A DNA stretch of 25,522 nucleotides from contig JAIDMV010000234.1 in NCBI GenBank assembly GCA_029050385.1, positions 1-25,522 on the forward strand, written 5' to 3'. The first letter of the stretch is position 1. The number at the start of each line of letters is the position of its first letter. Shown here in pieces: positions 1-7,514 of this stretch. The DNA is from Anaeroplasmataceae bacterium. GTDB lineage: Bacteria > Bacillota_I > Bacilli_A > Acholeplasmatales > Anaeroplasmataceae. The notes beneath the pieces are model-generated. The model was given only the letters and a program-made list of their open reading frames with translations, searched no databases and was not told where the DNA came from. The position numbers and the translations under genes were made by a program.

Positions 1-36
1 GACAATAGGTAATCCTTTAACAATGATTTTTTTCAT
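1..36 (-). CDS. 5' end of an unidentified gene (partial)
   Basis: Twelve codons of a minus-strand gene run off the left edge; the protein begins MKKIIVKGLPIV. The ATG at 36-34 is preceded by a perfect AGGAGGA ribosome binding site at 47-41, and an extended -10 promoter lies about 50 bases upstream. The start is well supported but the product cannot be identified from so short a piece. It lies downstream of the tuf terminator, so it is probably a separate transcription unit. Confidence 0.6.
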   Translation of the reverse strand, partial: MKKIIVKGLPIV

Positions 37-88
37 TTTTTCCTCCTCAAAAAATAAAACCTAGTAATAAAAATCATACTACTATTAA

Positions 89-97
89 ATTATACCA
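89..97 (-). promoter_or_regulatory. extended -10 promoter of the left-edge gene
   Basis: The minus strand reads TGGTATAAT, an extended -10 element with no good -35 at 17 bases. It lies about 50 bases before the start codon at 36. A TTGACA at 168-163 has no matching -10 at usual spacing. Apart from this element and the tuf terminator, the interval 37-310 shows no gene that I can see. Confidence 0.45.
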
Positions 98-258
98 CAA
101 AATCGAAAATTTTATTTGCTAAAATAATTATATTCTTCTTATTTTTATTTTAACCTAATAATTGTCAATATCAAAATAAAACATATAACGCAGGAATCTT
201 ATTCATCAGAAACTATTTAACTTTCTCCTACAATATATTAATTAGTATTATACATTAT

Positions 259-292
259 AAAAATAAAAAGGGCAATGCTTTTAACATTACCC
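259..292 (-). terminator. tuf / str operon terminator
   Basis: On the minus strand GGGTAATG pairs with CATTGCCC (8 bp, one G-U) around a 7-base loop, followed by TTTTTATTTTT. It starts 18 bases after the tuf stop codon, as expected for the end of the str operon. Confidence 0.85.
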
Positions 293-310
293 TACTTATT
301 TGTCTATTGA

Positions 311-1495
311 TTATTCAATAATATCTACTACTGAACCAGCACCAACAGTATGTCCACCTTCACGGATAGAGAACTTAGTACCTTGTTCCATAGCAATTGG
401 GTGAATTAATTCAACAGTCATAGTTGTGTTATCGCCAGGCATAACCATTTCTGTACCAGCAGCTAAAGTGATAATACCAGTAACGTCTGTAGTACGGAAA
501 TAGAATTGAGGACGATAGTTAGAGAAGAATGGTGTATGACGACCACCCTCGTCCTTTGATAATACGTAAACTTGAGCAGTAAACTTCTTATGAGGAGTAA
601 CTGACTTTGGTTTAGCTAATACTTGACCACGTTGAACTTGATCACGGTTAATACCACGAAGTAATACACCGATGTTATCTCCAGCTTCAGCATAGTCTAA
701 TAATTTACGGAACATTTCAACACCAGTAACAACTGAAGTTTGAGTTTCCTTAATACCGATGATTTCAACTGAATCACCAACGCGAACTTGTCCACGCTCA
801 ACACGTCCAGTAACAACTGTACCACGACCAGTAATTGTGAATACGTCTTCGATAGGCATTAAGAATGGCTTATCAGTATCACGAACTGGAGTAGGGATAT
901 AGTCATCAACAGTATCCATTAATTCTTCAATCTTGCCAACCCACTTTGCATCGCCTTCTAGAGCCTTTAATGCAGATCCACGGATGATAGGAATATCATC
1001 ACCTGGGAAGTCATACTCGCTTAATAATTCACGAGTTTCCATTTCAACTAAGTCGATTAATTCTTCATCATCAACCATATCGCACTTATTTAAGAATACA
1101 ACTAATCTAGGTACTCCTACCTGACGAGCAAGTAAGATGTGCTCACGAGTTTGAGCCATAGGTCCATCAGTTGCAGCGATAACTAAGATACCACCATCCA
1201 TCTGAGCAGCACCAGTGATCATGTTCTTTACATAGTCGGCATGTCCTGGACAGTCAACGTGTGCATAGTGACGACTAACAGTTTCATACTCAACGTGTGC
1301 AGTATTAATTGTAATACCACGCTCTTTCTCTTCTGGAGCAGCGTCGATCTGTGAATAATCCTTAGCTTGAGCTAAACCCTTCTTAGAAAGAATAGTAGTA
1401 ATAGCTGCAGTTAAAGTAGTTTTACCATGGTCTACGTGTCCAATTGTACCAATGTTAACATGTGGTTTGGTACGTACAAATTTTTCCTTTGCCAT
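311..1495 (-). CDS. tuf: elongation factor Tu
   Basis: EF-Tu is the GTPase that carries aminoacyl-tRNA to the ribosomal A site in the cytosol. The 394-residue protein has the usual length. The GTP-binding motifs are intact: P-loop GHVDHGKT (19-26), switch I RGITI near residue 59, DCPGH (81-85) and NKCD (136-139). The domain 2 GRGTVVTGR segment and the C-terminal GGHTVGAG segment are also present. The ATG is preceded by AGGAGGA at good spacing. It is the last gene of the str operon, 100 bases after fusA, and appears to have an extra promoter in that gap as well as a strong terminator. This fits the need for EF-Tu in excess over EF-G. Confidence 0.98.
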   Translation of the reverse strand: MAKEKFVRTKPHVNIGTIGHVDHGKTTLTAAITTILSKKGLAQAKDYSQIDAAPEEKERGITINTAHVEYETVSRHYAHVDCPGHADYVKNMITGAAQMDGGILVIAATDGPMAQTREHILLARQVGVPRLVVFLNKCDMVDDEELIDLVEMETRELLSEYDFPGDDIPIIRGSALKALEGDAKWVGKIEELMDTVDDYIPTPVRDTDKPFLMPIEDVFTITGRGTVVTGRVERGQVRVGDSVEIIGIKETQTSVVTGVEMFRKLLDYAEAGDNIGVLLRGINRDQVQRGQVLAKPKSVTPHKKFTAQVYVLSKDEGGRHTPFFSNYRPQFYFRTTDVTGIITLAAGTEMVMPGDNTTMTVELIHPIAMEQGTKFSIREGGHTVGAGSVVDIIE

Positions 1496-1551
1496 TTTAA
1501 ATGGTCCTCCTAATTTTTATTTTTTAAATTTTTCTTATTTTGCCAATATAT

Positions 1552-1580
1552 ATTTTACCCTAATTGGCAAGAGTTTGCAA
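1552..1580 (-). promoter_or_regulatory. probable internal promoter of tuf
   Basis: In the fusA-tuf gap the minus strand has TTGCAA (1580-1575), a 17-base spacer and TAAAAT (1557-1552). It lies about 57 bases upstream of the tuf start. An inverted repeat TTGCCAA...TTGGCAA overlaps it (about 1540-1570) but has no U-tract, so it does not look like a terminator. Confidence 0.5.
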
Positions 1581-1595
1581 GTAGAATGTTAAAAA

Positions 1596-3662
1596 TTACG
1601 CTCTACTTTTAATAATCTCTTCTTGAATACTTCTTGGAACGGCTTCATAATGGTGTGTTTGCATAATGAAGTTACCACGTCCTTGAGAATTTGAACGAAG
1701 AGCTGTTGCATAACCAAACATTTCAGCTAGTGGAACATAAGCACGAATCTTCATGCCATTTCCACGTTTCTCTTGAGAATCCAAGCGTCCACGACGGCTT
1801 GTTAAATCTCCAATTACGTTTCCTACATATTCTTCTGGAACAGTAACATCTACTTCCATGATTGGTTCAAGTAATACAGGTTTACATTTATCTTTTGTAA
1901 CCTTTAATGCCATTGATGCGGCAATCTTAAATGCCATTTCTGATGAGTCTACTTCATGGTATGATCCATCAAATAGGGTTGCTTTAACATCAATCATAGG
2001 ATATCCAGCTAAAACACCATTTGGTAGTGCTTCCTGTAATCCTTTATCAACAACAGGGATATATTCTCTTGGAACAGTACCGCCGACAACCTTGTCAACG
2101 AATTCATATCCCTTATCAGGATTTGGTTCAAATTTAATCCAAACATGACCATATTGACCACGTCCACCAGACTGACGAATGAATTTACCTTCACAATCAG
2201 CTGCTTGAGTAATAGTTTCACGATAAGAAACCTGTGGAGCACCAACGTTTGCAACAACGTTGAATTCTCTCTTCATACGGTCAACAATGATATCTAGGTG
2301 AAGTTCACCCATACCAGCAATGATGGTTTGTCCTGTTTCAGAATCTGTATAAGTTCTGAAAGTTGGATCTTCTTCTGCAAGCTTTGTTAAAGCATTTGAC
2401 ATTTTTTCTTGGTCAGCCTTAGTTTTAGGCTCAACAGCTACGTTAATAACTGGTTCTGGGAATACCATCTTTTCTAGGATAACTTCATATTTTTCATCTG
2501 TTAAAGTATCACCAGTAGTAGTATTCTTGAATCCTACTGCAGCAGCAATATCTCCTGAATAAACTTCTTTGATTTCTTCACGGTGATTTGCATGCATTTG
2601 AACGATACGACCTAAACGTTCCTTAGTATCCTTAGTTGTATTTCTAATATATGAACCAGAAGAAATATGACCTTGGTATACACGGAAGTAAGTTAATCTA
2701 CCTACAAATGGGTCTGCAACAACCTTGAATGCTAATGCAGCAAATGGAGCATCATCAGTAGGATGAATATCTACTTCTGCACCAGTATGGTCAATACCCT
2801 TAGTTGCAGCAATATCTGTAGGAGCAGGTAAATAATCAATTACACCATCTAGCATCTTCTTAACACCCATATTCTTGAATGCAGATCCACAGAATACTGG
2901 GAAGAATTGTACAGCTAGAGTTGACTTACGAATTACAGACTTTAATAAATCTGTAGAGATTTCTTCTCCTTCTAGATAAAGCATAGCTAAGTCATCATCA
3001 AATTGAGATAGAGTATCAATTAATAATTCTCTCTTTTCATTTGCTAAATCAAGCATATCAGCTGGTATTTCAGCTTCTTTATAGTTTTCTTCTTGAGCTC
3101 CATCATATAGATAAGCCTTCATTTCAATTAAGTCAATTTGACCTCTGAATTGATCTTCAGCACCAATTGGCCATTGTACTGCAGCAGCAACAGCGCCTAA
3201 ACGATCATGGATTGTATTTACAGAATATTCAAAGTCAGCACCAATCTTATCCATCTTATTAACGAATACGATACGTGGAACATTGTAATCTGTAGCTTGA
3301 CGCCATACAGTTTCAGTCTGTGGTTCTACACCAGCTTGACCATCAAGTACTGTAACAGCACCATCAAGAACACGAAGAGAACGAGATACTTCAACAGTAA
3401 AATCTACGTGTCCTGGAGTATCAATAATGTTTACTCTATAGTTTTTCCAAATAGCTGTAGTTGCAGCTGAGGTGATTGTGATACCACGCTCTTGCTCCTG
3501 AGCCATCCAGTCCATTGTTGATGCACCATCATGAGTTTCACCAATCTTATGGATTTTCTTTGTATGGAACAAAATACGTTCCGTAGTTGTCGTCTTACCA
3601 GCATCAATGTGAGCCATGATACCGATATTACGAGTTTTCTCTAATGAAAATTCTCTAGGCAT
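1596..3662 (-). CDS. fusA: elongation factor G
   Basis: EF-G is the translocase GTPase that moves tRNAs and mRNA through the ribosome and helps recycle ribosomes. The protein has 688 residues, close to the usual 690 or so. GTPase motifs are AHIDAGKT (17-24), RGITI (59-63), DTPGH (81-85) and NKMD (135-138), followed by the G' insertion, domain II, and domains III-V ending in the GNFIMQTHHYEAVP segment. The start ATG follows an AGGAGA site about 10 bases upstream. It is third in the str operon, 24 bases after rpsG. I see no truncation or unusual residue. Confidence 0.98.
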   Translation of the reverse strand: MPREFSLEKTRNIGIMAHIDAGKTTTTERILFHTKKIHKIGETHDGASTMDWMAQEQERGITITSAATTAIWKNYRVNIIDTPGHVDFTVEVSRSLRVLDGAVTVLDGQAGVEPQTETVWRQATDYNVPRIVFVNKMDKIGADFEYSVNTIHDRLGAVAAAVQWPIGAEDQFRGQIDLIEMKAYLYDGAQEENYKEAEIPADMLDLANEKRELLIDTLSQFDDDLAMLYLEGEEISTDLLKSVIRKSTLAVQFFPVFCGSAFKNMGVKKMLDGVIDYLPAPTDIAATKGIDHTGAEVDIHPTDDAPFAALAFKVVADPFVGRLTYFRVYQGHISSGSYIRNTTKDTKERLGRIVQMHANHREEIKEVYSGDIAAAVGFKNTTTGDTLTDEKYEVILEKMVFPEPVINVAVEPKTKADQEKMSNALTKLAEEDPTFRTYTDSETGQTIIAGMGELHLDIIVDRMKREFNVVANVGAPQVSYRETITQAADCEGKFIRQSGGRGQYGHVWIKFEPNPDKGYEFVDKVVGGTVPREYIPVVDKGLQEALPNGVLAGYPMIDVKATLFDGSYHEVDSSEMAFKIAASMALKVTKDKCKPVLLEPIMEVDVTVPEEYVGNVIGDLTSRRGRLDSQEKRGNGMKIRAYVPLAEMFGYATALRSNSQGRGNFIMQTHHYEAVPRSIQEEIIKSRA

Positions 3663-3686
3663 AAATCAAATCTCTCCTATACTAAA

Positions 3687-4157
3687 TTACCAACGATAAT
3701 GTGCAAAGGCTCTGTTAGCTTCAGCCATCTTATGTGTATCTTCACGCTTCTTGCAAGCGCCACCTACACCATTAGCAGCATCCATAATTTCCTTTGCTAA
3801 TTTTTCTTCCATAGTCTTATCATTACGAAGACGAGCGTATTTTACTAACCATCTTAAACCTAATGTTTGCTTTCTTTCAGGTCTAACTTCTACTGGTACT
3901 TGGTAGTTTTGTCCACCAATACGACGACTCTTAACTTCTAAAACTGGCATAATGTTTTCTAGTGCTTTAGTAAATACTTCTAGTGGATCTTGTCCTGTAG
4001 TTTCTTTAACACGGTCAAAAGCACCATATAAAATTGTTTGTGCAGTTCCTTTTTTACCATCTAACATAATTGTATTTATAGTTCTTGTAACTACTTTTGA
4101 ATTATATATAGGATCTGGAAGCACATCTCTTTTTGCAATATGTCCCTTACGAGGCAT
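3687..4157 (-). CDS. rpsG: 30S ribosomal protein S7
   Basis: S7 nucleates assembly of the 3' major domain of 16S rRNA and lies near the E site in the 30S head. The 156-residue length is standard for bacteria. The sequence has the family pattern: MPRKG start, DPIYNS, the basic KSRRIGGQNYQVPVEV beta-hairpin near residues 76-91, and the C-terminal KREDTHKMAEANRAFAHYRW. The start has an excellent AAAGGAGG site. It lies 29 bases after rpsL and 24 before fusA, in the conserved str operon order. S7 represses this operon in E. coli; I cannot tell whether that applies here. Confidence 0.98.
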   Translation of the reverse strand: MPRKGHIAKRDVLPDPIYNSKVVTRTINTIMLDGKKGTAQTILYGAFDRVKETTGQDPLEVFTKALENIMPVLEVKSRRIGGQNYQVPVEVRPERKQTLGLRWLVKYARLRNDKTMEEKLAKEIMDAANGVGGACKKREDTHKMAEANRAFAHYRW

Positions 4158-4186
4158 GAGCGATTCCTCCTTTAAATTTTAATTTC

Positions 4187-4603
4187 TTATTTTTGTTTTG
4201 GGCGCTTTGCACCATATTTAGAACGGCTTTGCATTCTATTTGCAACACCAGTAGTATCTAATGCACCACGAATAATATGATAACGTACACCTGGTAAATC
4301 CTTAACACGTCCACCACGGATTAATACTGTACTATGCTCCTGTAAGCTATGACCAATACCAGGAATATAAGCTGTAACTTCAATTCCGTTAGTTAAACGA
4401 ACTCTGGCATACTTACGTAAAGCTGAGTTTGGCTTCTTAGGTGTCATAGTAGTAACACGGGTACAAACACCACGCTTTTGAGGTGATGGAAGCTTTGTAT
4501 ATCTCTTCTCTAAGCTGTTAAATCCAATACCTAAGCTTGGAGATTTAGACTTAGAAACCTTATCTGTTCTTCCGTTACGTACTAATTGTTCAATAGTTGG
4601 CAT
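4187..4603 (-). CDS. rpsL: 30S ribosomal protein S12
   Basis: S12 lies at the decoding centre and controls translational accuracy. The protein has 138 residues, the longer Bacillota form, with an extra loop near residues 22-40 compared with the 124-residue E. coli protein. The TPKKPNSALRK loop (54-64) keeps Lys56, the equivalent of E. coli Lys43, and GGRVKDLPG keeps Lys101, the equivalent of Lys88. No streptomycin-resistance substitution is visible at these two sites. The start follows an AAAGGAG site. It is the first gene of the str operon, behind a promoter at 4719-4692 and a short structured leader. Confidence 0.98.
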   Translation of the reverse strand: MPTIEQLVRNGRTDKVSKSKSPSLGIGFNSLEKRYTKLPSPQKRGVCTRVTTMTPKKPNSALRKYARVRLTNGIEVTAYIPGIGHSLQEHSTVLIRGGRVKDLPGVRYHIIRGALDTTGVANRMQSRSKYGAKRPKQK

Positions 4604-4619
4604 ATTGAAAGCTCCTTTC

Positions 4620-4680
4620 TATCCTTTACAAGGATATATCTTTTTATACCGAATCTATATCTTTTTAAGATATCTTTGAC
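4620..4680 (-). promoter_or_regulatory. str operon leader with two hairpins
   Basis: The roughly 80-base leader of rpsL can form two small perfect hairpins. One is ATATCTT/AAGATAT around three bases (4673-4657). The other is TATCCTT/AAGGATA around three bases (4636-4620), ending just before the ribosome binding site. The motif AAAGATAT occurs three times in the leader. This could be a ribosomal-protein binding leader, but I do not recognise a named family. Confidence 0.35.
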
Positions 4681-4691
4681 ACAGCTCTTTC

Positions 4692-4719
4692 ATTATATCA
4701 AAAAATAAAGATAAGTCAA
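4692..4719 (-). promoter_or_regulatory. str operon promoter
   Basis: On the minus strand TTGACT (4719-4714), a 16-base spacer and TATAAT (4697-4692) form a near-consensus vegetative promoter. It lies about 90 bases upstream of the rpsL start and gives a leader of about 80 bases. Confidence 0.8.
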
Positions 4720-4753
4720 TGAAAATTTGCAAGTTTTTTAACTTTTTTATTTT

Positions 4754-4778
4754 TAAAAAGAAACACACGACTTTGTGT
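4754..4778 (-). terminator. weak terminator-like hairpin upstream of the str promoter
   Basis: On the minus strand a short stem of five pairs with one G-U is formed by ACACA...CGTGT around AAGT, then followed by TTTCTTTTT. It shares the sequence CACACGACTT with the stronger hairpin at 4841-4872. No minus-strand gene lies upstream for it to terminate. Confidence 0.35.
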
Positions 4779-4787
4779 AATTAAAAT

Positions 4788-4816
4788 ACATTGATATTTC
4801 AATGTTTTTATTTTTA
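4788..4816 (+). terminator. plus-strand terminator-like hairpin without a gene
   Basis: ACATTGA pairs with TCAATGT around a 4-base loop and is followed by TTTTATTTTT on the plus strand. No plus-strand gene lies to its left in this window, so its purpose is unclear. It could block antisense transcripts leaving the str region. Confidence 0.4.
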
Positions 4817-4840
4817 TTCTACTTTTTAAAAAACATACCA

Positions 4841-4872
4841 AAAAGAAAAGAAAACACACGACTTCGTGTGTT
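4841..4872 (-). terminator. minus-strand terminator hairpin between tRNA-Arg and the str promoter
   Basis: AACACACG pairs perfectly with CGTGTGTT around a 4-base loop, followed on the minus strand by TTCTTTTCTTTTT. It would shield the str promoter from upstream minus-strand transcription, yet no minus-strand gene ends nearby. The 357-base gap 4604-4960 otherwise holds the str promoter and leader and the tRNA promoter; I see no coding sequence in it. Confidence 0.5.
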
Positions 4873-4920
4873 ATATAGAGGCTGTTTTACTAAGAAAAAA
4901 GCATTTTTTTAATTCCGATA

Positions 4921-4949
4921 TAGCCAAATCAGCTATATTTTGGTATAAT
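4921..4949 (+). promoter_or_regulatory. promoter of tRNA-Arg
   Basis: A perfect TATAAT (4944-4949) lies 11 bases before the tRNA 5' end, with a weak -35 TAGCCA (4921-4926) at a 17-base spacing. An inverted repeat ATATAGC...GCTATAT (about 4918-4938) overlaps the -35 and spacer. Confidence 0.6.
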
Positions 4950-4960
4950 AATGGTTGCAT

Positions 4961-5035
4961 GCCTGGTTAGTTAAATGGATATAACGTAATCCTCCTAAGA
5001 TTAAATTATGAGTTCGAGTCTCGTACCGGGTGCCA
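4961..5035 (+). tRNA. tRNA-Arg(CCU)
   Basis: This is a complete 75-base cloverleaf with an encoded CCA. The acceptor stem is GCCTGGT/ACCGGGT with G-U pairs at the first and fourth positions. The D stem is GTTA/TAAC with loop AATGGATA. The anticodon stem TAATC/GATTA is perfect and carries loop CTCCTAA, so the anticodon CCT (4994-4996) reads AGG arginine codons. The variable loop is AATT. The T stem ATGAG/CTCGT has loop TTCGAGT, then discriminator G and CCA. It has its own promoter and a terminator 13 bases downstream. Confidence 0.93.
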
Positions 5036-5047
5036 CTTAGCATTTCA

Positions 5048-5080
5048 CTCCTTCTCAAATATAAGAAGGGGTATATTTTT
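5048..5080 (+). terminator. tRNA-Arg terminator
   Basis: CTCCTTCT pairs with AGAAGGGG (8 bp, one G-U) around an 8-base loop, then TATATTTTT. It separates the tRNA from the radical SAM gene, whose start codon is only 17 bases further on. Some readthrough may be how that gene is expressed, because I see no promoter between them. Confidence 0.7.
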
Positions 5081-5096
5081 AATAAGGAGAAAAAAT

Positions 5097-6107
5097 ATGT
5101 CAAAACAATTGAATTTAGTCGTAGATATGTATGGCTGTCCCAATCGCTGTAAGCATTGCTGGCTTGGTCATATGCCAAATATAAAAATGAAATCAACTGA
5201 TGATGAATTTATTATGAATTATTTTTCTCCTTATTTTTCAAATATCACGTATTATAGTTGGCTAAGAGAACCTGATTTTTGTGATGATTATATACAAAGA
5301 TGGGAAAGGGATAAGCAAATTTCAACTGGCCCAAAGCCTCAAAGATTCGAGTTGGCAAGCTTCTATCGTATAGTAAGAGATCCATTATATGTTGATTTTT
5401 TAAAATCAGTTGGCGTAAAAAAAGTCCAATTAACTTTCTTCGGTTTAGAAAAACTAACAGACTTCTATGTAGGTAGACCAAATGCTTATAAAGAACTTTT
5501 ATCTGCCACTCAGATTCTAATTGAAAATGGAATAGCTCCTCGTTGGCAAGCCTTTATTAATGAAGAAAACAAAGATGAAATTGTTGAACTTTTATTCATT
5601 TTTAAAGAAATAAAACACAAAACACAATGTGAAGATTTTTCTTTCTTTGTTCATGCAGGAAGTTGTGACGGAGAAAATAGAAAGCTTTATAATATACGGA
5701 TAGAGAAACAAAATATACCTTCCATCTTAATTCCATATTATTTAGATTATGATGAATTATTGACTGAACAAGAATGTTATGAAATACTGAAGGAGGATTC
5801 ATCGTATGTGGAATTTCATAATGAGGAAGAAATTGTATTAAATATTTCTAACACCTTTGATGTTTACTTTAATTTTACTCATATGATTCCAATATGGAGA
5901 ATTGGAAACTTGAAAACAGATGAGCCAAAAGAATTGATATCTAAAATCATCAATGAAGATACAAAAGCACTTCGCTTAGCCAAAACCATCACTATAAAAG
6001 AACTAGTTTTAAAGTATTCCAATAAAGTATCTCAAAGAGCTTTCTTCTTAGAAGATTATAAGCAATACTTATTTAATTTGTATTTAGAGAATTATAAAGA
6101 GCTATAG
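5097..6107 (+). CDS. radical SAM protein of unknown function
   Basis: The 336-residue protein has the radical SAM motif CPNRCKHC with Cys14, Cys18 and Cys21 (C-x3-C-x2-C), which binds a [4Fe-4S] cluster used to cleave S-adenosylmethionine. The motif sits after a first beta strand (LNLVVDMYG), as expected for a TIM-barrel radical SAM core filling about the first 200 residues. The other cysteines are scattered and I see no SPASM or twitch cluster motif, so no auxiliary cluster is predicted. The C-terminal 120 residues are not recognised. The start follows an AAGGAG site. It is the only plus-strand protein gene, between tRNA-Arg and a convergent glycosidase. No precursor peptide or partner gene is visible beside it, so the substrate is unknown. 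Confidence 0.85.
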   Translation: MSKQLNLVVDMYGCPNRCKHCWLGHMPNIKMKSTDDEFIMNYFSPYFSNITYYSWLREPDFCDDYIQRWERDKQISTGPKPQRFELASFYRIVRDPLYVDFLKSVGVKKVQLTFFGLEKLTDFYVGRPNAYKELLSATQILIENGIAPRWQAFINEENKDEIVELLFIFKEIKHKTQCEDFSFFVHAGSCDGENRKLYNIRIEKQNIPSILIPYYLDYDELLTEQECYEILKEDSSYVEFHNEEEIVLNISNTFDVYFNFTHMIPIWRIGNLKTDEPKELISKIINEDTKALRLAKTITIKELVLKYSNKVSQRAFFLEDYKQYLFNLYLENYKEL

Positions 6108-6134
6108 ACTAAAACTGCCTATAGCTCTTTTTTT
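6096..6134 (+). terminator. terminator of the radical SAM gene
   Basis: A 12-bp perfect stem (6096-6107 with 6119-6130) and an 11-base loop are followed by a T-run to 6134. The last bases of the radical SAM gene, including its TAG stop, form the left arm. The convergent GH13 gene ends at 6133, so the hairpin probably also serves that gene, with a poorer U-tract on the minus strand. Confidence 0.85.
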
Positions 6135-7425
6135 ATTTCTTTGATTTAATAATTATAGGATCTGCACCAAGAAGTAATTTGCCATTTTGAATAGAAATAG
6201 ATTCTCCATCAAATAAATTCTTATACTCTCCGTCCTTAAGTAAGGACATTATTCCACCATTTACGTTTCCAATATTTAGAATGCATTCTATAATTTCTTT
6301 TTCTGTTTCATAACTAATATGAACTGCCTCTAATTCGGTATTGTGAATTGTATATACTCCATCTTTAAATATAGGATCCTTTTTGATTTCATAACAACGC
6401 TTCATCAAATCTGGCATATTATATTTTCCTAAGGTTGACCAATCTGTTGGATCTAAGTCAAATAGACTTTCTAGTTTTTCTTCACAGGCTTCTTGTCCTG
6501 CATAGACAAAGGTTGTTCCTTTAAGGAAGTAGATTAAAGCATTTAAATTTCTTAAACGTACTCCATCCTTAACAAACATTGCAGCACGTTTACGATCATG
6601 ATTTTCTAAAGCATGTACTTTTATATAATTCTTAGGATAAATACATTCTTGCATTCTTAATGCATCTAGCCAATCCTCTAATCCTTCTTGAGTTTCAAGA
6701 TAATGCTCATATTTTCTCCAAAGATCATAATCATATTCCATATCAAAGGCTTCATATAGTTCACAATCAGAGGCAGCTTCAAAACCAGAATCTCTGATAT
6801 GTTTTACAAATCCTAAATCAATAGATTCTGCAAGCAATATAAAATCTGGATTGATTTTTTTTAGTTCTTTTCTTGCCTCTTTCCAAAACTCCAATGGCAC
6901 CATAGAAGCAACATCACAACGATATCCATCTACTCCTAGTTTTGCCCAATAGCATAATGTACTGATAAGTTCTTTCCATAAATCCTTATTCGAATAATCC
7001 AAATCCGTGACATCCCACCAGTCACCTACTTTACCACTAAATTTTCCATCTATTTGATACATCCATTCTGGATGTTTTTGCAAGATTACTGAATCCCTAG
7101 ACGTGTGATTAAAAACTACATCAATCATAAATTTCATATCTCGTATATGAGTTTCTTCTATCAATTTCTTAAAATCATTTAACGTTCCTAAACTTGGATG
7201 TATTTTTCTATAATCTTGAATGGAATAAGGGCATCCTAGTATTCCTTTCTTATTTTTCTCACCAATCGGATGAATAGGAAGTAAATACAATATATCCACA
7301 CCTAAACTTTTTATTCTATCCAAATCAGCTATTAATCCTTTAAAATCGCCTGTTGCTGAATGCTGTCTTGGAAACACTTGATAAATTACTTGATTTCTTA
7401 AATCTAAATTTGTATCTTTAGCCAT
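6133..7425 (-). CDS. intracellular GH13 (alpha-amylase family) glycoside hydrolase
   Basis: The 430-residue protein shows the GH13 alpha-amylase signature: region I DVVFNH (102-107), region II GYRCD with nucleophile Asp171, region III ILLAES with acid/base Glu200, and region IV ENHD with transition-state Asp277. All three catalytic residues are present. It begins IYQVFPRQHS within the first beta strand and has no signal peptide, so it should act in the cytosol on alpha-glucans or imported oligosaccharides. It is shorter than secreted amylases and lacks starch-binding modules. The exact specificity (alpha-amylase, maltogenic or glucosidase type) cannot be read from the sequence. The start has an AAGGAGGA site. 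It stands alone, 89 bases after rpoC, and meets the radical SAM gene tail to tail. Confidence 0.9.
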   Translation of the reverse strand: MAKDTNLDLRNQVIYQVFPRQHSATGDFKGLIADLDRIKSLGVDILYLLPIHPIGEKNKKGILGCPYSIQDYRKIHPSLGTLNDFKKLIEETHIRDMKFMIDVVFNHTSRDSVILQKHPEWMYQIDGKFSGKVGDWWDVTDLDYSNKDLWKELISTLCYWAKLGVDGYRCDVASMVPLEFWKEARKELKKINPDFILLAESIDLGFVKHIRDSGFEAASDCELYEAFDMEYDYDLWRKYEHYLETQEGLEDWLDALRMQECIYPKNYIKVHALENHDRKRAAMFVKDGVRLRNLNALIYFLKGTTFVYAGQEACEEKLESLFDLDPTDWSTLGKYNMPDLMKRCYEIKKDPIFKDGVYTIHNTELEAVHISYETEKEIIECILNIGNVNGGIMSLLKDGEYKNLFDGESISIQNGKLLLGADPIIIKSKK

Positions 7426-7475
7426 AAAAGTCCTCCTTATAGTACTAACTCTATTTTATCATATTCTAAGTGCGA

Positions 7476-7508
7476 AATAAAGGAAAAGGGAAGGAATACC
7501 TCCTTCCC
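7476..7508 (-). terminator. rpoBC terminator
   Basis: GGGAAGGA pairs perfectly with TCCTTCCC around a 5-base loop on the minus strand, followed by TTTTCCTTTATTT. It lies seven bases after the rpoC stop and ends the rpoB-rpoC transcript. The remaining bases up to 7425 would have to hold the GH13 promoter, which I cannot place clearly. Confidence 0.85.
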
Positions 7509-7514
7509 AAATAT

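Noticed and set aside
1540..1570. TTGCCAA...TTGGCAA inverted repeat as a fusA terminator
   Set aside because: It has a long AT loop and no U-run on the minus strand, and it overlaps the probable tuf promoter.
1858..2257. Open frames on both strands inside fusA, and similar ones inside tuf, rpoB, pyrG and the ABC genes
   Set aside because: They lie wholly within strongly conserved genes in other frames and lack ribosome binding sites or recognisable products.
4933..5196. 87-codon minus-strand open frame across tRNA-Arg
   Set aside because: It overlaps the tRNA and the start of the radical SAM gene and has no family resemblance.
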